NCBI GenBank assembly: GCA_900544275.1
Contig: UQUU01000007.1
Coordinates: forward strand, 37,039-101,038
Reading direction: 5' to 3'
DNA from: an uncultured Succiniclasticum sp.
Lineage (GTDB): Bacteria; Bacillota; Negativicutes; Acidaminococcales; Acidaminococcaceae
DNA: 64,000 bases
The notes below the pieces were generated by a model, which had not been told where the DNA came from, ran no database searches, and saw only the letters and a program-made list of their open reading frames with translations. A program made the translations under genes and the position numbers. This document shows, piece after piece, positions 35,749 through 44,909 of the stretch; the first letter of the stretch is position 1, and each line of letters opens with the position of its first letter.

Positions 35749-36163
35749 TCAGCCTCACCTCTTTTTTCGCATCAAAAGCGCCAAACACGGTATGTACAAC
35801 AAAAAGACAAGTCACGTTTCCGCGCTTGTCATATTTCAGATCAAAATTATCCACTTTTGTAATCCGGTCATCTGCCAGCAGTGCTTCCTCAATTCTACGT
35901 GGGATTTCCGGCAGCACATACGGCATCGGCTTGCCAAACAGTTCCGCCAGCTCAACGCCGTAGTTCGGACTGTAGATGATATGCTTGTATCGCTCTGTGT
36001 TTAAAATCTTATACACAGCTTGTTTGACCGCCTCAATGTCGTCTGTAATTGTACCGGATACCCTTTCTTCCTCAATCTGCATCCGATACGTTTTAGACGG
36101 CTGCCTCTTCGCATTCAGCCCTTCGATCGACACATTATTGTAATCACTTGCTAAATACCCCAT
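35741..36163 (-). CDS. XkdS-like baseplate protein (DUF2634)
   Basis: 140 residues. KTYRMQIEEERVSGTITDDIEAVKQAVYKIL and YGVELAELFGKP match the DUF2634/XkdS (gp25-like) family, a baseplate wedge component that pairs with baseplate J. It lies between XkdR and XkdT homologues as in PBSX. Confidence 0.88.
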   Translation of the reverse strand: MGYLASDYNNVSIEGLNAKRQPSKTYRMQIEEERVSGTITDDIEAVKQAVYKILNTERYKHIIYSPNYGVELAELFGKPMPYVLPEIPRRIEEALLADDRITKVDNFDLKYDKRGNVTCLFVVHTVFGAFDAKKEVRLNV

Positions 36164-36166
36164 GCC

Positions 36167-36577
36167 TTACCCCCATTGCCCGTGTACATCCTTGTGCGGA
36201 AATACCCGGTCTGCTACGTAAAACAACTGCCCGCCAGACTGTCGAATCATGATCACCTGCTCCCCTACTTTAAGACCGTTGTACACGATGATTTTCTTTC
36301 GCCCGGCATACCCGTGATTGTGACTTGCGAATTCTGCGTACCCGCCGCCTCCGGATCGGTTCTCTGTCGTGTGCAGCACTTCGATATCCACGGCATAGTC
36401 CCGCACATTGTCCGACAGGATCAAAAAATCTTCGTCCAGCTCCCGCTTGTCATCGATACGGATCAGAAGGGGGCTTTCCGACGTAACCACGCCGAAAACA
36501 AAATCACTGAGGTGCATAGCCTGTACGGTCTGCCCTATCAGGCTACGTAGCACATTCGGAAGATCGTCATTGATCAT
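36167..36577 (-). CDS. XkdR-like baseplate protein (DUF2577)
   Basis: 136 residues with an OB-fold-like core (LSDFVFGVVTSESPLLIRID and VGEQVIMIRQSGGQLFYVADR), the DUF2577 signature. In PBSX it sits at the baseplate hub-spike level. It overlaps the hub gene upstream by 11 bases. Confidence 0.85.
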   Translation of the reverse strand: MINDDLPNVLRSLIGQTVQAMHLSDFVFGVVTSESPLLIRIDDKRELDEDFLILSDNVRDYAVDIEVLHTTENRSGGGGYAEFASHNHGYAGRKKIIVYNGLKVGEQVIMIRQSGGQLFYVADRVFPHKDVHGQWG

Positions 36578-37559
36578 TAATCACGCCCCCTTTCAGTGTC
36601 AGATCCATGAAGTGCGCATTGTTCTCAAACACATGCTTCACCGCCGTGACCAGCATCTTCTGCGCTGCCAAGTCTGTATCGTTTAGCTTCAGCTTAATAT
36701 ACAACAGGCTCCCGGCTCGTACCCGGGGATCCCCGGCCGCCCCTTCGATCGACAGCTTCCGCCGGACGACATTGTAAAATTCATGCATCTGATTTGCCCT
36801 TCCCTGCGGGTCCTGTACATTTTTGTCTAGCTTTTCATAATATTGAAGTATACCCCACTGGTCTTTGCTTTTTGATTTTGCAAATTTGTCCGGATCCGCC
36901 GGAGCATAATATACTTTATGCTCTCCGGCTTCCCCATCTTCAACCACCAGCTTGATCAGGTTAAAAGTATCCTTATCAATGCTGGATTCGTACGCAAAGT
37001 TTTGCGCTGTTTCATTGTCCACCAGTATCGGCACTTCTAAATCTTTCGGTTCTTTCAGCATGAGCTTGTCGAAGTCGTCATACAGAACGAACAGCTTCTT
37101 CGTATGCACCAGTGTTGTATCAAGGGCATTCTGCATGATATCAAACACCGTCACATTGTCTTCCGTTTTTTTGTCGATCACGAACTCTGTATCCGCTATC
37201 TCCCCGACGTGCAGCTGAAATGTATTAGCCAGGTCAGTAATCACCTCGCTGGCTTTTTTCCCCTTATAGGTATAGCTTTCTTTGTTCTTCAGATATCGCA
37301 GCTGGTCGTAAGCGATGACTTCAATGCTGCTATCCTTTGTCTGACTTTTCACAAACACATAGCCGAAAAAGAGTGGGGTTCCACCTACCTCTACCTGCAC
37401 GGTATCCCCTTCCTGGAACTGCAGCCCCGCATCCGCGTGGACGGTAAAGAAAAGCCTTCCCGGCATCCCGCTGATCGTCCATTCCAAAGTAGCGCCGTCA
37501 TAGACTGCCGGGGCCATGTAGGTGTCTTTTTCTTTGTTATGTATGATGACATTAAACAA
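36567..37559 (-). CDS. XkdQ-like tail hub protein
   Basis: 330 residues, matching the gpD/gp27-like hub family: VTDLANTFQLHVG-type domain, SYTYKGKKASEVITDLA, and TAVKHVFENNAHFMDLTLKGGV at the C-terminus. The hub links the tail tube to the baseplate. Overlaps its neighbours on both sides by 8-11 bases. Confidence 0.88.
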   Translation of the reverse strand: MFNVIIHNKEKDTYMAPAVYDGATLEWTISGMPGRLFFTVHADAGLQFQEGDTVQVEVGGTPLFFGYVFVKSQTKDSSIEVIAYDQLRYLKNKESYTYKGKKASEVITDLANTFQLHVGEIADTEFVIDKKTEDNVTVFDIMQNALDTTLVHTKKLFVLYDDFDKLMLKEPKDLEVPILVDNETAQNFAYESSIDKDTFNLIKLVVEDGEAGEHKVYYAPADPDKFAKSKSKDQWGILQYYEKLDKNVQDPQGRANQMHEFYNVVRRKLSIEGAAGDPRVRAGSLLYIKLKLNDTDLAAQKMLVTAVKHVFENNAHFMDLTLKGGVINDQ

Positions 37560-38292
37560 ATTTCAACACCTTCCCTTTCAGGTTTTTCTCCAGCGGGTTC
37601 GTAATTCCGCTTGCCACAGCTACACTTCTCCAGTCCAGCGCTCCCTGCGATATGCCTTTGCACGCTTCTAAAACAGATAGCTCTGTAGTCAGCCGCATAG
37701 CCGCCGGGATTTGCGCTGCAGGGGAATACCGCGGCTCCTTAACTGTCAGTGTTTCTTTTCCATTCGCGTCCTTTGACACTTCTACTTCTTTCGTGCCAAA
37801 CCAGCGGTATTCTTTCAGATCGATTTGCACCGCCAAGTCCGTACCGTTCGAGGCGGATTCCAGTATCGTGTAATTTTCGATGCTGCACAACATATTCGTG
37901 TGCCACAGCGGCAGGTGATTAAACCCCATCCGGGACACAATAAACCGCATGGGGATCATACTTTCTTTCGCAATCTTGATTGCGTCCAGAAACGTGCGCC
38001 CGCCACGAAAGAGGAATGCGTTACCAAAGATACCGCCTACCCGTCGTGAAACCTCTCCTAAGGCATAACCTACCAGACCACCCTGCAAAGACGCGTCGTA
38101 GCTGGCAAACGGGTACTGGCTGTTTGGCAAAAGACAGGTAAAAGAGATGTCAGTCAGACCCGTCGTTTTAAGCAGGTTTACCTCGCCTTCATTAATCAGG
38201 TTGATGGTCTTATTCTGTCCGTTGATCTTTGTTTCCATCTTCGGAGGAGGAACCGGTAGCATGGTCCCTCCCAGAAAAAAGTAATAGCTCAT
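37552..38292 (-). CDS. XkdP-like tail protein with LysM-like end
   Basis: 246 residues. The N-terminus (LGGTMLPVPPPKMETKINGQNKTINLINEGEVNLLK) is typical of XkdP. The C-terminus (LEACKGISQGALDWRSVAVASGITNP) looks like a worn LysM domain. It probably acts at the tube-baseplate junction. Its ATG lies within the last codons of the tape measure gene's end (4-base overlap). Confidence 0.82.
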   Translation of the reverse strand: MSYYFFLGGTMLPVPPPKMETKINGQNKTINLINEGEVNLLKTTGLTDISFTCLLPNSQYPFASYDASLQGGLVGYALGEVSRRVGGIFGNAFLFRGGRTFLDAIKIAKESMIPMRFIVSRMGFNHLPLWHTNMLCSIENYTILESASNGTDLAVQIDLKEYRWFGTKEVEVSKDANGKETLTVKEPRYSPAAQIPAAMRLTTELSVLEACKGISQGALDWRSVAVASGITNPLEKNLKGKVLKFV

Positions 38293-40520
38293 GCTTTCAC
38301 CGCCTCTGCGCCGGCAACCGCTGCTTCTTGTACTACGTCAGCAAACCGACGCAGCATGCCGTCAAAGTCCCGGCGCTCGTTGTTATACACCTGCATACCA
38401 CCTGCATCGATGTGGATTGTGGCCGTCGTGTACTTATTGATCGCTTCCCGCTCCGCCGCTTCTTTCAAAAACCGAAGGTCGTCCGCGGAACTGTCCAGCG
38501 CATCCTTGATACCTTTCGTGTTCCCGGCTGTATCCCCGGTATTAGCGGCAATCTGATCCCCCACACCGCTGGACCAGTCTCCGGACTTGCTCATATCGGG
38601 AAGCTTAAACAGATCACCGAATGTATCGCCGACTGTCGCCTTCATCTTTTCCATGAAGTTCCCTTGACGTACGGCCTCAGACCACTGTTTTGCACCCTGG
38701 AAATTGACTTCACCTATCAACTCGGCCTTACCTATTCCAGCATGAAATATACTGTTTAGTCGTTCCGCAACCGCATTAAATCCTTCAAGCAGTCCATTAA
38801 TCAGCTTGATGCAGGCATTCACAGCCGTTTCCGTCGCGTCGATAATAAAATCCATCGCTCCGGCGATACCGTCTGCAAGCGTCATACCCGCAGAAGTCCA
38901 AATTACGTATGCAGCCACTAGTACACCGACAATAATTGCAGCCAGTACCAGTACATTACCGGTAACAAGGCCTGTCACAAACGCCAGAATGCTTTGCATG
39001 GTGATATTGCCCGCTGTAATTACATTCCAAGCAAACATCGCGCCCGCTACTATACCTAATGCAGTCCTACGAGCTACCATACCCGCAGAAACCACCGCGT
39101 CCCATACCGCCTGTGCCTTTGCCAGGGCGATGGAATATGCCTGTTGCGCGTTACATATCGCCCACACAGTGGCTAATCCGGCTACCAATCCCAGCACAAC
39201 TGGAAATCCCGCAGAGATAATACCGAAGAATCCGGCAGCTAATTTTGCAGCAACAGTAAAAGCACCGCCTATCCAGCTTGCAATATATGCACCTGCTTTG
39301 GTTATCCCGGACAGCAAATACCCTATACCCGTGACAATTCCGCCGATGGCCTTCGCGACGACTGCTGCGCCTATTTTTGCCCCGGCAACCAATCGTTGTA
39401 TGCCATTATCTTTCGGTTTAGCCGGGCTTGGATTCTGCCCAGACGTCGTCTGTTCTGACACAAGTTTAACTTTCTGGTCGGGAATGGGTTTAAGTTGAGG
39501 TACTTCCGGAAATAGCTCACCCATTCCATTAGCAAAGCTCTTGATTGTATCGCCTAAAACAAGTATCCCCGGCTTAGCTACTGCCATGAACTGCCCAAAG
39601 CCGGTTGTCATCTTCCTGATCAGATTAGACAAGAAAACAATACCGGTCTTCGCTCCTGAAATAAATTGTTTGACGCCTTGACTATTCGCCAGTGTGCTTA
39701 TGTCGTCGTATATTGGCACGAACGCTCTTGTAGCCACGTTCTTCAAGTCCGTGAAATGGTCACCCCACTTCTTCGGCATAGCTTCAAACTGTGCGTTAAT
39801 CTCCGCCATATTGCCGATAATCGCGGTTTTAATCACATCCGCCGTAATTTTCCCTTCGCTGGCCAACTGCTTTAACTGCCCGCGGGAAACGCCCATGGAT
39901 TTAGCCAAAATGTTCTGTATCATTGGAGCGTTCTCGGAGATGGAACGGAACTCGTCACCCTGCAACCGCCCACTGGCCATAGCCTGTGTCAGCTGCAGCA
40001 TCGCGTTCTTCTGATTTTCTTTTGAGGCGCCGCCCACAACAAATAGCTTTTGCGTCCCCTCGATAAAAGAAACGGCCTCCCGCGGATCCGGGAAGGCGTC
40101 TCTGGCGTTTAAAGTTAGCTGACTGACCGCCTGCGCCATATCTAAGTAGCCGCCCCTGGCCCGCTGTGCGGATTGATAAATCATATCGTTCAACGCCGCC
40201 ACGTTTTGCTGGCTTCCGGCAATCAACCCTAGTCGGGCCTTAATCCCCACGTATTCTTCCGCAGTATTTATGATTGCTTCTATTCCTCCCATTACAGCCC
40301 TTGTCACATCGCGCGCCATATCAGCAGCATAATTGCCTGCAAAGATAGACCCGGTCATTGCCATCGTAGGCTTTAAAGCGCTAAAAGCCCTCCCAAGTCC
40401 TTTTGCGCCGGAGGCCAAACCGTTCAGCCCCTGCTGTGCCGTGTTCGCATTACTGGCAATCGTACGCAGGCCGCCTGCCATGTTGCCCTGTAAATTAATA
40501 TAGTTTGTTATCGTCGCCAC
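38289..40520 (-). CDS. Tail tape measure protein
   Basis: 743 residues from the GTG at 40520, seven bases after GGAGGT; the frame opens 19 codons earlier inside the frameshift gene. N-terminal tape-measure domain (residues about 60-250) includes KARLGLIAGSQQNVAALND and FVVGGASKENQKNAMLQL. A long alanine/glycine-rich hydrophobic middle (about 380-570) would form the membrane-contact part. It sets tail length and is cut or ejected at infection. The region is compositionally biased but intact. Confidence 0.92.
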   Translation of the reverse strand: MATITNYINLQGNMAGGLRTIASNANTAQQGLNGLASGAKGLGRAFSALKPTMAMTGSIFAGNYAADMARDVTRAVMGGIEAIINTAEEYVGIKARLGLIAGSQQNVAALNDMIYQSAQRARGGYLDMAQAVSQLTLNARDAFPDPREAVSFIEGTQKLFVVGGASKENQKNAMLQLTQAMASGRLQGDEFRSISENAPMIQNILAKSMGVSRGQLKQLASEGKITADVIKTAIIGNMAEINAQFEAMPKKWGDHFTDLKNVATRAFVPIYDDISTLANSQGVKQFISGAKTGIVFLSNLIRKMTTGFGQFMAVAKPGILVLGDTIKSFANGMGELFPEVPQLKPIPDQKVKLVSEQTTSGQNPSPAKPKDNGIQRLVAGAKIGAAVVAKAIGGIVTGIGYLLSGITKAGAYIASWIGGAFTVAAKLAAGFFGIISAGFPVVLGLVAGLATVWAICNAQQAYSIALAKAQAVWDAVVSAGMVARRTALGIVAGAMFAWNVITAGNITMQSILAFVTGLVTGNVLVLAAIIVGVLVAAYVIWTSAGMTLADGIAGAMDFIIDATETAVNACIKLINGLLEGFNAVAERLNSIFHAGIGKAELIGEVNFQGAKQWSEAVRQGNFMEKMKATVGDTFGDLFKLPDMSKSGDWSSGVGDQIAANTGDTAGNTKGIKDALDSSADDLRFLKEAAEREAINKYTTATIHIDAGGMQVYNNERRDFDGMLRRFADVVQEAAVAGAEAVKA

Positions 40521-40524
40521 AGCT

Positions 40525-40674
40525 TCACCTCCGCTTCGCTTCTCTGGCCTGTTTTGCCAATTCTTTTGCGCGTTCATCTACGAACGCATAGATCATCGCC
40601 TTTTCCCAGTCGGGCATCCGGAGCCACCGATCCGGCAGTATATGCAGTTCGTGGAACGCATAATACAGCACCAT
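40525..40674 (-). CDS. Downstream half of the tail-assembly chaperone, read by -1 frameshift
   Basis: From an ATG at 40674 the frame encodes MVLYYAFHELHILPDRWLRM and ends KQAREAKRR (49 residues). It is in the -1 frame relative to the XkdN-like gene and continues without a stop back to the A AAA AAC heptamer at 40707-40701, which adds nine residues (LIRAKEIDT). The layout matches the G/GT or XkdN-type chaperone pairs of tailed phages. A weak AAGGAG before the ATG could also allow separate initiation. Confidence 0.75.
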   Translation of the reverse strand: MVLYYAFHELHILPDRWLRMPDWEKAMIYAFVDERAKELAKQAREAKRR

Positions 40675-40697
40675 CGTGTCTATCTCCTTTGCCCGGA

Positions 40698-41132
40698 TCA
40701 GTTTTTTACTTGTTTAATCTTGTTCGCCATCCCGGCATCAAAATCACTTGCCTCGGAAACAGCCAGATGCAGATCTGCTAACTCACCAGGGGTCAGCATC
40801 GTCTTCAGCAGTTCTTCCGCACCAACAGCCTCATAACTCTGCTGCAATTCCACATCATTCAGGTTCGGATACACCACGCTGGCTAATGTCATCTCCGTCT
40901 GTGCGGCAGCCTGGTCATATTCTTTCCGGACTTCCCGGGTACCTTTCACCTGGATATTCTTCGTATTTCGGTCCATGATTTTTTCAATTTCCAGATTCGT
41001 CAACGGCCGCAGACGCCACAGCACCGGGTCTCCGTCTTTATCTAAAAACCGCTTTGACGCGGCGTATTCTACTTCCGTAATTTGTTTTGCGTTCTGTCGT
41101 AAGAATGCGCTCATAGATTCGATTTTTTCCAT
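40698..41132 (-). CDS. XkdN-like tail assembly chaperone, upstream half
   Basis: 144 residues; KIESMSAFLRQNAKQITEVEYAASKRF is followed by LWRLRPLTNLEIEKIMDR, the XkdN pattern. It binds the tape measure protein during tail assembly. The last sense codons GTA AAA AAC precede TGA, forming the canonical slippery heptamer A AAA AAC in phase with the zero frame. A fraction of ribosomes should shift -1 and make a fusion of about 202 residues. It lies between tube and tape measure genes, where such a pair is expected. Confidence 0.88.
   Translation of the reverse strand: MEKIESMSAFLRQNAKQITEVEYAASKRFLDKDGDPVLWRLRPLTNLEIEKIMDRNTKNIQVKGTREVRKEYDQAAAQTEMTLASVVYPNLNDVELQQSYEAVGAEELLKTMLTPGELADLHLAVSEASDFDAGMANKIKQVKN
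40701..40707 (-). promoter_or_regulatory. -1 ribosomal frameshift site A AAA AAC
   Basis: On the coding (minus) strand the heptamer reads A AAA AAC with codons GTA AAA AAC, followed at once by the TGA stop. The overlapping -1 frame is open from here to 40525. This is the standard X XXY YYZ slippery sequence. Confidence 0.8.
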
Positions 41133-41179
41133 GTTCTAATCCTTTCTAAAGAAAAGGCGGAGCCGAAGCCCCGCCGATA

Positions 41180-41671
41180 TTAAGCGTTCATGCCGTCAAG
41201 TAATTTGAATTTTTCCGGAATCTTAACGCCCTCGAAGGTAAAGGCGATTTCTTCTTCTAACCACTTACCGTCTGCGTCGAAGGATGCCACGGTATCCGTA
41301 TCGATATTGCACCCTATCAGGATAACTGTACGTTTACCCGCATCACTCGTCGGATCCTCGTTCGTGATCTGAATCTCAAAGTACGTATCGATGCCTTTGT
41401 TCAAAAGCTTCAGCATCACATCGTCAAACACAGAGGTGTTCTTATAAATCGTCAGCGTACCGCTGCCTTTAGCCCCAACGGACTTGTTGCCCCGCATAAT
41501 GCGGCCGAGGATAGGCACTTCTTCTTTCGTTTTCTCAATCTTCGCCTCCAGGCTCTTCGCCTGAAAGAGCAAATATCGGTTCCCATCGATCGTCACATAC
41601 GCCGTGGCCAGTTTAGCACTGATCACATCTTTGGCCAGCATGGTACGGATCGCATTTAATTCTTCTGCCAT
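41180..41671 (-). CDS. Tail tube protein (XkdM-like)
   Basis: 163 residues, beta-rich. KLATAYVTIDGNRYLLFQAKSLEAKI and GSGTLTIYKNTSVFDDVMLKLLNKG match the XkdM/DUF2001 tube family. It polymerises inside the sheath. Placed just after the sheath gene, as expected. Confidence 0.9.
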   Translation of the reverse strand: MAEELNAIRTMLAKDVISAKLATAYVTIDGNRYLLFQAKSLEAKIEKTKEEVPILGRIMRGNKSVGAKGSGTLTIYKNTSVFDDVMLKLLNKGIDTYFEIQITNEDPTSDAGKRTVILIGCNIDTDTVASFDADGKWLEEEIAFTFEGVKIPEKFKLLDGMNA

Positions 41672-41686
41672 TTCTTATCTCCTTCC

Positions 41687-43039
41687 TTACGCCACGATAA
41701 CCTGTGCGTACAGTTTTTCCATGCAGCAGGTAGGCTGGATCTCAAAATCCCATACCACGGAAGTCTTCGTTTCCCCCTGTACCGGCACCGGGAACTTATC
41801 CTCGTCGAAATTCTGAATCGCACGTACGCGTTCATATTCTTCAAACAGTGCCACGCCGTCAGCCCACAAAGACAGCCGACCTGCTGCATCATTCTGCACT
41901 TTTCCGAGGTACTGCCGGTTAAAGAGACGTGCCAGATCGATTGCGGTATTATCCAGCACACGGATGCACTGATTCAAAGTAAAGTCCACGTTCTTCGCTT
42001 TTGTCACTTCGGTAAACGTGTTGATGTCTGTCAACAGCCGTGTATCTCCGACCACATTACCGGATACCGCATCCGTCACGTTGTGGAACATCAGCATACC
42101 AGCACTAATCGCCTGTTCCAGTTCAAACTGCTTATACTTCGTGTTAACCGTATACTCGCCGTTATAGATCTTGTTCGTGCAGCTGGCATTGATCGCACAG
42201 CTTGCTTCCGCGCCGGCCAACCAGTACACTAAGCCACCGGGTTCGACGCCGCTATCGGTTACGTTGTTTTTAACGCTAATAACGCCTTCATAATTCACAC
42301 CTTCCTTGCCATGGATAACCAGCTGGAATTTCGCCCCAGTATCTTCACGGCAACGGCGCGTGAAGTTGATCAGCAAGGACTGAATCGTAGTATCCGCGCC
42401 GGCATAAGCAAGAATGTTGAAGTAGTACGGTTCCACTGCTTCGATAAAACTCTGATAGTTGCTTACCGTTACCTGCGTTCCATTCGTACCGCCAGTAAGC
42501 GGGGTAGCCGCGGCAGCTTCGAGAGATTCTATCGTTTTGAATACCACATAGGCATTCGGCTTGATATCTGCCGAAGTCGTGATATTATCCTGCTTATCCA
42601 CAGTCTTCAGTACGCCATCCGTGGTCAGGTAGGTATACGCGATAAACTTACCGTCGTGGTCCGGGTCGCTCTGAATCGCCACGGAAATATCATTCCCGCG
42701 CAGTCCGGCATATGTTGCAGTAGCCAGCGTGTTTTGCGCTTTTACACCGTCGCCGTTCAGCTTATAAAAGTAACCGGTTTTAAGATTCTGAAACAGCTCA
42801 CGCAGAGGGCGCATCTTGTCGTGGCCATAGTCATAGCCAAAAAGCTCCTGCGAACTTTTCTGAAAATCAGCTGCATCTACCCGGAACACGCCTTCCGGGC
42901 CCCAGTCCAGCTCCATCGCCAACGCCGCATAGCCACGGTCCGCGATATCCGTACCGGCGCGGTCTTTGCTTACAAAGTTAATATACGTACCTGGCAGTTT
43001 TTTATTCTGAAACAACCAGGTCCCACCACCTAATGCCAT
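41687..43039 (-). CDS. Contractile tail sheath protein (XkdK-like)
   Basis: 450 residues. MALGGGTWLFQNKKLPGTYINFVS is the family start, followed by ADRGYAALAMELDWGPEG and the C-terminal domain with FTLNQCIRVLDNTAIDLARLFN. It proves a myovirus-type contractile tail. The next gene downstream is the tube. Confidence 0.95.
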   Translation of the reverse strand: MALGGGTWLFQNKKLPGTYINFVSKDRAGTDIADRGYAALAMELDWGPEGVFRVDAADFQKSSQELFGYDYGHDKMRPLRELFQNLKTGYFYKLNGDGVKAQNTLATATYAGLRGNDISVAIQSDPDHDGKFIAYTYLTTDGVLKTVDKQDNITTSADIKPNAYVVFKTIESLEAAAATPLTGGTNGTQVTVSNYQSFIEAVEPYYFNILAYAGADTTIQSLLINFTRRCREDTGAKFQLVIHGKEGVNYEGVISVKNNVTDSGVEPGGLVYWLAGAEASCAINASCTNKIYNGEYTVNTKYKQFELEQAISAGMLMFHNVTDAVSGNVVGDTRLLTDINTFTEVTKAKNVDFTLNQCIRVLDNTAIDLARLFNRQYLGKVQNDAAGRLSLWADGVALFEEYERVRAIQNFDEDKFPVPVQGETKTSVVWDFEIQPTCCMEKLYAQVIVA

Positions 43040-43048
43040 AGTGCCTCC

Positions 43049-43249
43049 TTATTCATTCACGACATGCTTGACCGGCTGCTTCATAGCCTTTGCCAGAATC
43101 GCATCGATTTCTGCATGTGAATATAACTTTCCTTCGTCCAGCAGCAAGCAGAGAATGTCCGCATACCGCTTATACTTCTTCGATTTAACAATCGTCACCC
43201 CGTCAAAGCGTTCTGCCGCTCTTTCAGGCGTGTTACTTTTACTTGCCAT
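43049..43249 (-). CDS. Small phage protein before the sheath
   Basis: 66 residues, basic N-terminus and helical C-terminal half (ILCLLLDEGKLYSHAEIDAILAKAMK). It overlaps the upstream gene by 11 bases and ends nine bases before the sheath. This place is normally taken by a short protein of unknown role in Xkd clusters. Confidence 0.7.
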   Translation of the reverse strand: MASKSNTPERAAERFDGVTIVKSKKYKRYADILCLLLDEGKLYSHAEIDAILAKAMKQPVKHVVNE

Positions 43250-43682
43250 CCGCTATACCTCCGTTCGTCTTTAATATTTGCATCTTCTCTTCTGGAGCCC
43301 GCTCTTTCAGGATAAAGAAGTCATAGCTCACAAGGAATTGCGGTATAGTATCCACTACCTTGTAGCCCATATCCGTACCCCGCAGCAAAGTGCCGTTCAA
43401 CTCGATGTATTCCAGTTCCATGAACAGATTCGGCAGCAGGGAATACACCTCTGAATTGATATCCTGGATCTCGCCCGATTCGGACGGGAAGAAAAGGATC
43501 TCAAAATTGTGTTCCCGCAGGTATCGCCGGTCCAGATCCGGTGTCTGCTCGCTGTCGACCAGCCGGATAAAAAAGCAGGGATACACCGCATTCTGTTCTA
43601 CATAGTCGTAATAGCACGGATGCCCGGTCAGCTTATGCAGCTTTGTCGCTATTGCATTGTACAAGTCAAGTATCTCAACCAC
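43239..43682 (-). CDS. Tail terminator-like protein
   Basis: 147 residues. The start (LYNAIATKLHKLTGHPCYYDYVEQN) and FFIRLVDSEQTPDLDRRY fit the small alpha/beta tail terminator family of Xkd-type phages (DUF6838-like). It would cap the tail tube and join it to the head. The assignment rests on position and pattern. Confidence 0.7.
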   Translation of the reverse strand: MVEILDLYNAIATKLHKLTGHPCYYDYVEQNAVYPCFFIRLVDSEQTPDLDRRYLREHNFEILFFPSESGEIQDINSEVYSLLPNLFMELEYIELNGTLLRGTDMGYKVVDTIPQFLVSYDFFILKERAPEEKMQILKTNGGIADGK

Positions 43683-44187
43683 GGAATACCCCTTTCAGAT
43701 ACCGCAAGATTTCGGCTTCAAGTACGGCAGAAGAAATCCTGCGCGTGTGTCTTGTCGCTTTCTCCGCCATATGCTTCCCGTAGACCCACGGTTTCACCAA
43801 TCGCTTGCCCAAGATCGGGACGAACTGACCCGGATGCTGCAGGTGCCCGTCATTCACATACGATGCATACGAGGCAGAATTGTATACCTTTGCAAGATAC
43901 CCATGCCCAGCAACAAATCGGGCCGGTTCTGCCCCCCAGCTACGCTTCATATGTTCGCTGTCTGTTGCGACTTCATCTTCCTCTTCCTTTTCCTTTCCCT
44001 CTTCCTCGTCTTGGATCTTTTGCACACCCCGGTCCGGAGTATTCTTAATCGCTTTTTTAAGGTACTCGGCAGCGAGCTTGTTGACCGCCCGGGATTCTAC
44101 CGTCCGTACTATATCCGGCAGCGTGGCTTCTTCAATCTGTCCCACGAATTTATTAAACTGCGAGAAATCACAATCCACTTTAGCCAT
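43675..44187 (-). CDS. HK97 gp10-like head-tail protein (XkdI-like)
   Basis: 170 residues; the pattern FNKFVGQIEEATLPDIVRTVE, LKKAIKNTPDRG, and SYASYVNDGHLQHPG is the gp10/XkdI type. An acidic insert (EEEGKEKEEEDEVATD) follows residue 60 and is a low-complexity feature not usual in the family. Overlaps neighbours by eight bases on both sides. Confidence 0.8.
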   Translation of the reverse strand: MAKVDCDFSQFNKFVGQIEEATLPDIVRTVESRAVNKLAAEYLKKAIKNTPDRGVQKIQDEEEGKEKEEEDEVATDSEHMKRSWGAEPARFVAGHGYLAKVYNSASYASYVNDGHLQHPGQFVPILGKRLVKPWVYGKHMAEKATRHTRRISSAVLEAEILRYLKGVFRG

Positions 44188-44563
44188 CGTGTTTCACCCG
44201 ATTCTCCAATACAATCTCTTGATGATCACTGTATACCGCAGGCACTCCGGAAGCTGTGAATTCCAGCGTCCGCCCCTCGTGGGTAACTGTGATAACTGAT
44301 CCGGCTTTAATCACCAGTTCCGGGGCAATAAACAAGGTGATGGTCTGCATAAATTCCGCAATACCATCACCCTGTTTCGCTTCAGGAAAGTTCTTGTATG
44401 ACAGCCGGCATGAGTACGGCCCGGTCGTGACGGTTTGATTGATGATCCGTCCGGTAACCGGATCCGGCGTGGATTGCACTTCTGTGCTAATCGTCGCTGT
44501 ATCACGGTACAGCCGTTCTACCGCACGTCGTTTGATTGCTACCACCTTAGCCGACGGAAACAT
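44180..44563 (-). CDS. Head closure-like phage protein
   Basis: 127 residues, beta-rich (TATISTEVQSTPDPVTGR, PYSCRLSYKN, AGSVITVTHEGRTLEFTASG). By order (after the connector, before gp10) it should be the head-completion protein (XkdH-like). It overlaps the connector gene by 25 bases. Confidence 0.65.
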   Translation of the reverse strand: MFPSAKVVAIKRRAVERLYRDTATISTEVQSTPDPVTGRIINQTVTTGPYSCRLSYKNFPEAKQGDGIAEFMQTITLFIAPELVIKAGSVITVTHEGRTLEFTASGVPAVYSDHQEIVLENRVKHDG

Positions 44564-44904
44564 GATAGATCACGCTCCTTTGTCAGCACCGAGATAAGGG
44601 AATTCAACCGCGCTTCCGGGTTAGACCCACCCAGCTCTACCGTTGTATCCCCTTCCTTGATGCTTTTCACCACGTCCAGCGCCTCGTCCCCGAGGATTTT
44701 TTCACGGTTGATCATCAGAAACTGCCCGGCGGTCACCATCTCCACCATAGAGACCAGCTCTTCCGGTAGATCGGACAAATTGCAATCGTTCAACACGTGC
44801 TGCACTTCCGCAGCATACAGATACTTCAACAGCGGTTCATCCTCTGCGGTTATCTCGTAGCCTGTATACCCTTTTATGAGCAAGGCAATAGTATCCTTGT
44901 CCAT
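44539..44904 (-). CDS. Head-tail connector-like protein (XkdG/YqbG position)
   Basis: 121 residues from the ATG at 44904, after AGGGGTG. Mostly helical: LYAAEVQHVLNDCNLSDLPEELVSMVEMVTAGQFL. The size and order fit the connector (gp15/YqbG-type) that binds the portal. Sequence match alone is modest. Confidence 0.65.
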   Translation of the reverse strand: MDKDTIALLIKGYTGYEITAEDEPLLKYLYAAEVQHVLNDCNLSDLPEELVSMVEMVTAGQFLMINREKILGDEALDVVKSIKEGDTTVELGGSNPEARLNSLISVLTKERDLSCFRRLRW

Positions 44905-44909
44905 AATGG

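Noticed and set aside
38806..39498. 230-codon plus-strand frame opposite the tape measure gene
   Set aside because: Alanine/isoleucine-rich translation results from reading the biased tape measure DNA backwards.
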